Origin: Moraxellaceae bacterium
GTDB taxonomy: Bacteria > Pseudomonadota > Gammaproteobacteria > Pseudomonadales > Moraxellaceae
Assembly (NCBI GenBank): GCA_021156385.1
Contig: JAJNDL010000183.1
Location: 1-5,129, forward strand
DNA length: 5,129 bases
Reading direction: 5' to 3'
Shown here: positions 1 to 5,129 of the stretch, in pieces
Numbering within the stretch: the stretch's first letter is position 1
Layout of the letters: each line of letters starts with the position of its first letter
Notes under the pieces: generated by a model
Told to the model about the DNA's origin: nothing
What the model saw: the letters and a program-made list of their open reading frames with translations, nothing else
Databases searched by the model: none
Made by a program: the position numbers and the translations under genes

Positions 1-316
1 TCGCGATGCCGCCTATGTCGACGCCTTCCGGTCACGCGTCGAAGAAATCGGCAACAAGAACTATCCGCAGATCGCCCGCCAGCGGAAGATCTACGGCAAT
101 GTGCGTCTGATGGTTTCCATTCTCGCCAACGGCCAGATCAAGGAGATCAAGAAGCTGAAGTCCTCGGGTCACTCCGTCCTCGACCAGGCCGCCGAGCAGA
201 GCGTGCGCCTCGCCGCGCCCTTCCAGCCCTTCCCCGCCGCCATCCGCCGCGACACGGACATCCTGCAGATCATCCGCACGTGGAAGTTCGCGGAGCGGCT
301 GTCCTCCGAAAGCTGA
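1..316 (+). CDS. TonB-family energy transducer, C-terminal part (5' end outside window)
   Basis: The open frame (first full codon at base 2) gives 104 residues ending at TGA 314-316. It matches the periplasmic C-terminal domain of TonB proteins, which contacts the TonB box of outer-membrane receptors and passes on energy from ExbB/ExbD. Visible landmarks are YPQIARQ at about residues 21-27, the GNVRLMVSILANGQI strand at about 32-46, SSGHSVLDQAA at 54-64, the AAPFQPFP block at 71-78, and IIRTWKF at 90-96, which is the usual end of the domain. The proline-rich linker and N-terminal membrane anchor expected of TonB lie upstream of the window. The AAPF/PFP form resembles the Pseudomonas TonB3-like (PA0406) group. 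That is recalled from the family and not tested, so I give no gene symbol. The gene ends 10 bp before a strong terminator and converges on the minus-strand rph unit. Confidence 0.88.
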   Translation, partial: RDAAYVDAFRSRVEEIGNKNYPQIARQRKIYGNVRLMVSILANGQIKEIKKLKSSGHSVLDQAAEQSVRLAAPFQPFPAAIRRDTDILQIIRTWKFAERLSSES

Positions 317-326
317 TGGCGCGATC

Positions 327-360
327 AATAAAAAAGCCGGCGGATGCCGGCTTTTTTATT
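327..360. terminator. Bidirectional intrinsic terminator between convergent genes
   Basis: A perfect inverted repeat has arms AATAAAAAAGCCGGC (327-341) and GCCGGCTTTTTTATT (346-360) around a GGAT loop. The GC core of six pairs is followed by T6 on the plus strand, and the A6 on the other side gives U6 on the minus strand. It can therefore stop transcripts from both directions. It lies 10 bp after the tonB-like stop and about 36 bp after the stop of the minus-strand membrane-protein gene. Confidence 0.93.
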
Positions 361-396
361 GGAATGGAACAGCGTTATAAATTAAACGAAGCCTAT

Positions 397-909
397 TCAG
401 CCTATACCCTCATGGACCATGGCCCGGTCGGCAGCGTTGCGTCTTCTTGCCAGGGCACCGCCTGCCAGTGATCCGCCCAGTGTCGTGATCGCCAACACCA
501 CATGCTGGACCGCGGTCAGATTCTGCGACAGGGCCAAGTCGACCAAGATCGAGAGCAGGGCGACCATCGCGGCCAGCGGCATCTCGCCACGATTTGCAAC
601 ACGGCCGCACACATAGGCACCAAGCGCCGAGAACAGCACTCCGGCTGCCTCCAGCGCAAGCCCCAGCGGCGTTTTCAGCGACAGTGACGCCAGGACCTGC
701 ACCTCCATTTCCTCCGGCGTCACCTCGGCACTGAGCAGGCGCATAAAGATCGGTATGGTAACCAGCATGCCCAACAGCATGGTTGCACCGAAATCCACGG
801 CAAAGCCGAGCAACACAGCCTTTACTGCCGAACCCTGCGGAATCTCCGTGCCGAGGCAGACCTGGCCCTTCGGAGTGCTGTAGGGATTGCGCTCTTCCGT
901 GCCCTGCAT
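397..909 (-). CDS. Uncharacterised four-helix inner-membrane protein with NPYSTPK N-terminus
   Basis: The frame encodes 170 residues from ATG 909-907 to TGA 399-397. I do not recognise a named family. The N-terminus carries [10 protein letters not shown] (residues 8-17), like the NPYxxPK/NPYxPP openings I recall in many small unnamed proteobacterial membrane proteins. Four hydrophobic stretches follow at about residues 29-58, 80-103, 110-128 and 134-154. A charged loop (TPEEMEVQ) lies between the first two, [11 protein letters not shown] sits at the end of the second, and ARRRNAADR forms a basic tail. No enzymatic motif is visible. The start is uncertain: no clear Shine-Dalgarno precedes it, and the start codon follows the old rph stop by only 8 bp. 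Translation may therefore have been coupled to rph. The same frame is open upstream into the shifted part of rph. G+C across 421-900 is about 63 %, slightly below sampled parts of rph and yicC (67-72 %), which is too small a difference to argue for transfer. Confidence 0.7.
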   Translation of the reverse strand: MQGTEERNPYSTPKGQVCLGTEIPQGSAVKAVLLGFAVDFGATMLLGMLVTIPIFMRLLSAEVTPEEMEVQVLASLSLKTPLGLALEAAGVLFSALGAYVCGRVANRGEMPLAAMVALLSILVDLALSQNLTAVQHVVLAITTLGGSLAGGALARRRNAADRAMVHEGIG

Positions 910-917
910 GGTCGTGG

Positions 918-1563
918 TTACCAGCCCAGCGCTTTCTGCTGTTCCTTTATAAGCTCGCCGATGCCCTTCTCCGCCAGCGCCAGCATGGCGTCGGTCTCGG
1001 CGCGGCTGAAGGGCTTGCCCTCGGCCGTGCCCTGCACTTCCACGAAGCCGCGGCACGCCTTCGTACATGCCGACCGACACGGCGGCGATCAGGCCCGTGA
1101 GCGGGTCCTGCTTGATGGTCTTCTTCTGCAGCATGAAGGACAGCGCATCCACCAGCGCGACGCAGCCGCCGGTGATGCTGGCGGTGCGGGTGCCACCGTC
1201 GGCCTGGATCACGTCGCAGTCGATGGTGATGGTGTTCTCGCCCAGCTTCTTCAGGTCGACGCAGGCGCGCAGTGAACGGCCGATCAGGCGCTGGATCTCC
1301 AGCGTGCGGCCGCCCTGCTTGCCACGGGTCGCCTCGCGATCGGAGCGGGTATGGGTGGAGCGCGGCAGCATGCCGTACTCGGCGGTGATCCAGCCCTCGC
1401 CCTTGCCCTTCAGGAAACGCGGCACGCTGTTCTCCACGCTCGCGGTGCACAGCACCTTGGTGTCGCCGAACTCGACCAGCACCGAGCCTTCGGCATGCCG
1501 GGTGTAGTGGCGGGTGATGGTGACGGGACGCAGCTGGTCGGGCGCTCGGCCGGAAGGACGCAT
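918..1563 (-). pseudogene. rph: RNase PH gene broken by an internal deletion of about 71 bp
   Basis: RNase PH is a phosphate-dependent 3'-5' exoribonuclease that trims tRNA 3' ends. From ATG 1563-1561 the first 170 codons match it closely: [41 protein letters not shown] (81-94), [16 protein letters not shown] and [11 protein letters not shown]. At about 1053 the frame breaks. The next frame (1052-918) continues as [12 protein letters not shown], then [18 protein letters not shown], then a C-terminus ending at TAA 920-918. Against E. coli Rph as I remember it, residues of about 172-194 are missing, namely the LDY.EDS....DMNVVM segment that holds both catalytic aspartates. Replacing 71 bp would restore 717 bp, or 238 residues, exactly the E. 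coli length. The product should be inactive. The start is supported by GGAG (minus strand, 1573-1570) six bases upstream. All other parts look intact, so the lesion is recent or is a sequence/assembly error. Confidence 0.88.
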
Positions 1564-1595
1564 TAAGGACTCCACAGGATTTTGCAAAGGGCGGC

Positions 1596-1601
1596 AGTAT
1601 A
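1596..1601 (-). promoter_or_regulatory. Probable sigma70 -10 element of the rph promoter
   Basis: On the minus strand TATACT (1601-1596) matches TATAAT at five of six bases. A start point about seven bases on (near 1589) would give a short leader of about 25 nt containing the GGAG ribosome site before the rph ATG. No good -35 hexamer is seen at 16-18 bp spacing, so the call rests on the -10 and its placement. Confidence 0.45.
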
Positions 1602-1636
1602 GCCATCGGGTTCTCAGCCGAACATCGCAGATGAGG

Positions 1637-1667
1637 TACACTTTCGCGATGCCACCGCGGTATCGCG
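1637..1667 (+). promoter_or_regulatory. Possible yicC -10 element followed by a dyad in the leader
   Basis: TACACT (1637-1642) is a plausible -10 for yicC, without a clear -35. Directly after it, CGCGAT (1645-1650) and ATCGCG (1662-1667) form an inverted repeat. With a G-U pair and CC/GG inside, the stem can reach nine pairs around ACCGC (1654-1658). If the promoter is real, the dyad covers the transcription start and would be either an operator or a 5'-end hairpin. The remaining leader to 1775 also holds a short GC hairpin (CGGGC 1691-1695 with GCCCG 1700-1704). Confidence 0.3.
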
Positions 1668-1775
1668 CCGTGCCTGAAGAAACCGCAGGCCGGGCCTCGG
1701 CCCGAGGGCACCGGATTCGAAGCCCGACCTGACGCCGTTTCCCTCACTGCGCGCCGCCCCAGCCGGAGATTTTTG

Positions 1776-2642
1776 ATGATACGCAGCATGACTGCCTTTG
1801 CCCGGGCCGAAGTCCGGGGCGATTTCGGCCTGATCGCCTGCGAGATCCGTTCCGTCAACCACCGCTACCTCGAGCCCGGCTTCCGCCTGCCGGAAGCGCT
1901 GCGCGACATCGAGTTCCCGCTGCGCGAGCGCCTGCGCCAGGGCCTGACCCGCGGCAAAGTCGACGTGCAGTACCGCTACGAGCCGGCCGACGGCACCGCC
2001 GCGACGCTGGCCCTGGACAAGGCCCTGGCCGCCCAGTACGTCGCCGCCGCCATCGAGATCGACCAGATGGCGCAGCACGTGGCCCCGCTCAGCACCACCG
2101 ACATCCTGCGCCTGCCCGGCGTGGTGAAGACGCGCGAGACCGATGCCGCCGTCCTCCAGGCCGAGGCCCTGAAGCTCTTCGACCAGGCCCTGCAGCAGTT
2201 CGTCGCCATGCGCGAGCGCGAGGGCCTGGAGCTGGCCCGCCTGATCGAGGAGCGCCTGGCCGCCACGGTCGCCGAGACCGAGAAGGTGCGCGCGCGCATG
2301 CCGCAGATCATGACCTACTACCGCGAGCGCCTGCTGAACCGGCTGGTGGACATCCGGGGCGAGCTCAACAGCGAGCGCCTGGAGCAGGAAATGATATTGT
2401 TCGCGCAGAAGATCGACGTCGCCGAGGAGCTGGACCGGCTGACGGCGCACATCGCCGAGATCCGCCGCGTGCTGAAGGAGGCCGGCGCCGTCGGCCGCCG
2501 CCTCGACTTCCTGATGCAGGAGCTGAACCGCGAGGCCAATACGCTGGGCTCCAAGTCGGTGAGCGCCGACAGCTCGCTGTCCTCGGTGGAGCTCAAAGTG
2601 CTGATCGAGCAGATGCGCGAGCAGATCCAGAACATCGAATAA
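1776..2642 (+). CDS. yicC: YicC family RNase (UPF0701)
   Basis: The 288-residue protein matches E. coli YicC along its whole length, starting MIRSMTAFAR and ending in KVLIEQMREQIQNIE. The N-terminal YicC_N region contains SVNHRYLE (26-33), FRLPEALR (36-43) and LTRGKV (57-62). The C-terminal DUF1732-type region contains RLEQEMILFAQKIDVAEELD (201-220), GRRLDFLMQELNREANTLGS (240-259) and the conserved end. Family members are reported as RNases or RNA-decay factors: E. coli YicC affects turnover of the small RNA RyhB, and Bacillus YloC is described as an endoribonuclease. I chose ATG 1776, not the TTG just before it, because family proteins begin MIRSMTA and GGAG (1765-1768) sits seven bases upstream. 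The gene is divergent from rph, as in E. coli, and lies 120 bp before gmk on the same strand. Loss of rph next door leaves this as the intact RNA-processing gene of the pair. Confidence 0.95.
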   Translation: MIRSMTAFARAEVRGDFGLIACEIRSVNHRYLEPGFRLPEALRDIEFPLRERLRQGLTRGKVDVQYRYEPADGTAATLALDKALAAQYVAAAIEIDQMAQHVAPLSTTDILRLPGVVKTRETDAAVLQAEALKLFDQALQQFVAMREREGLELARLIEERLAATVAETEKVRARMPQIMTYYRERLLNRLVDIRGELNSERLEQEMILFAQKIDVAEELDRLTAHIAEIRRVLKEAGAVGRRLDFLMQELNREANTLGSKSVSADSSLSSVELKVLIEQMREQIQNIE

Positions 2643-3377
<735 letters not shown>

Positions 3378-3404
3378 CGCCGGCGCGCCGACCGCCCGGC
3401 TCCC

Positions 3405-3421
3405 GGGCCGCAACGCGGCCC
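3405..3421 (+). other. Short GC hairpin after gmk
   Basis: GGGCCGC (3405-3411) and GCGGCCC (3415-3421) form seven perfect pairs around an AAC loop, 28 bp after the gmk stop. No run of T follows, so it is at most a weak terminator or an mRNA 3'-end stabiliser. It lies directly upstream of the rpoZ promoter. Confidence 0.35.
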
Positions 3422-3430
3422 CCGCGACGG

Positions 3431-3459
3431 TTGAGGCCGCTCCGGCCGTCTTGTAGACT
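3431..3459 (+). promoter_or_regulatory. Sigma70-type promoter for rpoZ (and probably spoT)
   Basis: TTGAGG (3431-3436, four of six matches to TTGACA) and TAGACT (3454-3459, four of six to TATAAT) are separated by exactly 17 bp. A start near 3466 would give a leader of about 32 nt carrying GAGG (3487-3490) before the rpoZ ATG. The spacer contains GGCCG-CTC-CGGCC (3436-3448), a small dyad that could be a regulator site or chance. The promoter would let rpoZ-spoT be expressed apart from yicC-gmk. Confidence 0.6.
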
Positions 3460-3497
3460 CCACCGCCCTACCTGAAACACCCCGCCGAGGTTTCCCC

Positions 3498-3788
3498 ATG
3501 GCCCGCGTCACCGTCGAAGATTGCCTGGAACAACTGGATAACCGCTTCGAGCTCGTGCTCGTCTCCGCAAAGCGTGCCCGGCAGCTGGCCACCGGCGGCA
3601 AGGAACCCGGCCTGCCCTGGGAAAACGACAAGCCCACCGTGATGGCCCTGCGCGAAATCGCCGCCGGCCTGGTGACCCGCGACATCCTGACCCAGAAGCC
3701 GGAAGAAGAAGAGCCCGCCTTCGACATGCTCCAGCTCGACAACCTGCCGGTACCGCGCCAGCCCGAGCCGGAAGACGACGACCTCTGA
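3498..3788 (+). CDS. rpoZ: DNA-directed RNA polymerase omega subunit
   Basis: Omega helps assemble the beta' subunit into RNA polymerase and, with beta', forms one of the ppGpp-binding sites on the enzyme in gammaproteobacteria. The 96 residues show the family signature: [10 protein letters not shown] (1-10), [16 protein letters not shown] (15-30), GGKEP (33-37), [18 protein letters not shown] (42-59). The conserved N-terminus carries the MARVT stretch that is important at the omega-beta' ppGpp site in E. coli. The tail after about residue 68 is unconserved and strongly acidic (EEEE, then EPEDDDL), as often seen outside enterics. ATG 3498 is supported by GAGG at 3487-3490, seven bases upstream. 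Its place just before spoT, which sets ppGpp levels, is the standard order. Confidence 0.96.
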   Translation: MARVTVEDCLEQLDNRFELVLVSAKRARQLATGGKEPGLPWENDKPTVMALREIAAGLVTRDILTQKPEEEEPAFDMLQLDNLPVPRQPEPEDDDL

Positions 3789-3798
3789 GCCGGACACC

Positions 3799-3828
3799 CG
3801 CCGCGGGAAATCACCAAACCCCGCGGCG
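3799..3828 (+). other. Hairpin after rpoZ, terminator-like without T-tract
   Basis: CGCCGCGGG (3799-3807) and CCCGCGGCG (3820-3828) are perfect nine-base arms around a 12-base loop rich in A and C. The stem is very stable, but the next bases are TCTCACACC, not a T-run. It may attenuate or end part of the rpoZ transcripts, or stabilise their 3' ends. Complete termination is unlikely unless spoT has its own promoter, and I see no convincing one. Confidence 0.45.
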
Positions 3829-3847
3829 TCTCACACCCGGTGTGAGA
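3829..3847. promoter_or_regulatory. Near-perfect 19-bp palindrome, operator-like
   Basis: TCTCACACC (3829-3837) and GGTGTGAGA (3839-3847) are perfect nine-base arms around a single C. It directly abuts the preceding hairpin. The tight two-fold symmetry is typical of a binding site for a dimeric regulator. In RNA it could fold as an eight-pair stem with a CCG loop. I do not recognise the motif as a known regulator's box. Confidence 0.4.
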
Positions 3848-3867
3848 AATTCGCTGCATCCTCCACG

Positions 3868-3888
3868 GACAAACGCTTGACGTTTGTC
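3868..3888. repeat. Inverted repeat in the spoT leader
   Basis: GACAAACG (3868-3875) and CGTTTGTC (3881-3888) are perfect eight-base arms around CTTGA. It ends 24 bp before the spoT ATG and just upstream of the GGAG ribosome site (3900-3903). A stem here could influence spoT translation. TTGACG (3877-3882) inside it resembles a -35, but nothing like a -10 follows at the right distance. Confidence 0.4.
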
Positions 3889-3912
3889 GCGTCGGCGCCG
3901 GAGACTCAGGTC

Positions 3913-5129
3913 ATGAGTACCGCTGGCATCGACGCCTTATGCACACGCCTCGAAACCTACCTCACGCCCGATCAGATCACTGACGTCAGGCGCGCCTATT
4001 TCTTTTCCGAAAAAGCCCACGAGGGGCAGTTCCGCCGCAACGGCGACCCCTACATCACCCATCCCCTCGCCGTCGCCAACATCCTCTGCGACATGCACAT
4101 GGACCACCAGAGCCTGATGGCGGCCATGCTGCACGACACCATCGAGGACACCGGCGTTTCCAAGGCCGAGCTGGCCGGCGAGTTCGGGGAGGAGGTGGCG
4201 GAGCTCGTCGACGGCGTCACCAAGCTGACCCAGGTGCACTTCAACTCCAAGGCCGAGGCGCAGGCCGAGAACTTCCGCAAGATGATGCTGGCCATGACGC
4301 AGGACACCCGCGTCATCCTGGTCAAGCTCGCCGACCGCCTGCACAACATGCGCACGCTGGACGTGCTCTCGCCGGAAAAACGCCGCCGTGTCGCCAGCGA
4401 GACCCTGGAGATCTACGCGCCCATCGCCAACCGCCTCGGCATGAACGAGTTCCGTATCGAGTTCGAGGACCTGGGCTTCAACGCGCTCTATCCGATGCGC
4501 GCCTCGCTGATCAAGAAAGCCGTGAAGTCGGCCCGCGGCAACCGCAAGGAAATGCTCACCACCATCAAGGAGGCGCTGGAAACCCGCCTCCAGGAAGAGG
4601 GCGTCAATGCGCGCGTGATCGGCCGCGAGAAACACCTCTACAGCATCTACCAGAAGATGCGCGAGAAGCAGAAGAGCTTCGACGAGATCATGGACGTGTA
4701 CGGCTTCCGCCTCATCACCGAGAACGTCGACGCCTGCTACCGCGCCCTCGGCATCGTGCACAACCTCTACAAGCCGATTCCCGGCAAGTTCAAGGACTAC
4801 ATCGCGATCCCGAAAGCCAACGGCTACCAGTCGCTGCACACCGTGCTGAAGGGCCAGCGCGGCGTGCCCATCGAGATCCAGATCCGCACCGAAGCCATGG
4901 AGGCCATGGCCAACAACGGCATCGCCGCGCACTGGCTGTACAAGACCGACGGCTTCACCAACACCTCGCAGACGCGCGCTCGCGAATGGATGAAGTCGCT
5001 GCTCGAGATCCAGAAGAATGCCGGCAGCTCGATGGAGTTCATCGAGAACGTGAAGATCGACCTCTTCCCCGACGAGGTCTACGTGTTCACGCCCAAGGGC
5101 CGCATCCTGACGCTGCCGGTCGGCGCCAC
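3913..5129 (+). CDS. spoT: Bifunctional (p)ppGpp synthetase/hydrolase SpoT, N-terminal 405 residues (3' end outside window)
   Basis: SpoT breaks down and weakly makes the alarmone (p)ppGpp in the cytoplasm. The HD hydrolase domain is complete: AHEGQFRRNGDPYITHP (35-51, metal ligand H50), MLHDTIEDT (72-80, with H74-D75 and E78-D79) and KLADRLHNMRTL (138-149). The synthetase domain shows GREKHLYSIYQKM (237-249), DVYGFRLI with D261, GKFKDYIAIPKANGYQSLHT (291-310) and EIQIRTEAME with E327 near E321. KFKD is the bifunctional RxKD-type motif with K for R, and it is not RelA's ExDD. Both activities should therefore be possible. The TGS domain starts at about 383 (DLFPDEVYVFTPKGR) and the window ends inside it. 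About 300 further residues, including the helical and ACT parts, are expected. ATG 3913 is supported by GGAG (3900-3903) and by alignment of the N-terminus with SpoT proteins. Confidence 0.96.
   Translation, partial: MSTAGIDALCTRLETYLTPDQITDVRRAYFFSEKAHEGQFRRNGDPYITHPLAVANILCDMHMDHQSLMAAMLHDTIEDTGVSKAELAGEFGEEVAELVDGVTKLTQVHFNSKAEAQAENFRKMMLAMTQDTRVILVKLADRLHNMRTLDVLSPEKRRRVASETLEIYAPIANRLGMNEFRIEFEDLGFNALYPMRASLIKKAVKSARGNRKEMLTTIKEALETRLQEEGVNARVIGREKHLYSIYQKMREKQKSFDEIMDVYGFRLITENVDACYRALGIVHNLYKPIPGKFKDYIAIPKANGYQSLHTVLKGQRGVPIEIQIRTEAMEAMANNGIAAHWLYKTDGFTNTSQTRAREWMKSLLEIQKNAGSSMEFIENVKIDLFPDEVYVFTPKGRILTLPVGA

Noticed and set aside
370..386. TATAAA in an AT-rich patch (376-381), possible plus-strand promoter antisense to the membrane protein
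   Set aside because: No -35 lies at a fitting distance; TTGGAA is only 11 bp away. The patch is the A+T-rich spacer beside the terminator.
1030..1070. Programmed ribosomal frameshift as the explanation for the split rph
   Set aside because: A frameshift would not replace the 23 missing conserved residues. No slippery run such as A6/A7 or XXXYYYZ is present at the break.
1708..1728. GGATTCGAAGCCC looks like a tRNA T-loop
   Set aside because: The flanking five bases do not pair into a T-stem, and no acceptor, D or anticodon arm can be found around it.
3937..4932. A 331-codon open frame on the minus strand opposite spoT
   Set aside because: It is the mirror of the conserved SpoT frame, with the same repetitive V/H/L/D composition and no motif of its own.

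Overview
This window comes from a high-G+C gammaproteobacterium. A hand count gives roughly 63-72 % G+C in sampled stretches. Two things support the placement: the gene order yicC-gmk-rpoZ-spoT with rph divergent from yicC, and the close match of each protein to its gammaproteobacterial family. The AAPF/PFP-type TonB C-terminus and the NPYxxPK-type membrane protein point to a non-enteric lineage of Pseudomonas or Xanthomonas/Nevskia-Steroidobacter type. That finer placement is an impression from family memory, not a measured result.

Layout, left to right. Positions 1-316 (+) hold the last 104 codons of a TonB-family energy transducer. A perfect 15-bp-arm inverted repeat at 327-360 is a two-way intrinsic terminator shared with the convergent unit on the minus strand. 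That unit, read right to left, is rph (1563-918) followed 8 bp later by an uncharacterised four-helix membrane protein (909-397). The rph gene is broken. About 71 bp are missing, which removes 23 codons including the catalytic acidic segment and shifts the frame, while both flanking parts remain well conserved. The divergent gap 1564-1775 carries a plausible rph promoter and the yicC leader.

The plus-strand half is a housekeeping cluster: yicC (1776-2642, YicC-family RNase), gmk (2763-3377, guanylate kinase), rpoZ (3498-3788, RNA polymerase omega) and spoT (3913 onward, cut by the window edge after 405 codons). Guanylate kinase makes GDP from GMP and so feeds the GTP/GDP pool from which SpoT/RelA make (p)ppGpp. 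Omega forms part of a ppGpp-binding site on RNA polymerase, and SpoT sets the ppGpp level. Guanine nucleotide supply, alarmone turnover and an alarmone-responsive polymerase subunit are therefore neighbours. A good sigma70-type promoter lies directly before rpoZ, and the 124-bp rpoZ-spoT gap contains three inverted repeats in a row.

I see no new defence, mobile or biosynthetic system. The items most worth a second look are the internally deleted rph, the reading frame that now runs from rph into the membrane protein, that membrane protein itself, and the dyad-rich rpoZ-spoT spacer.
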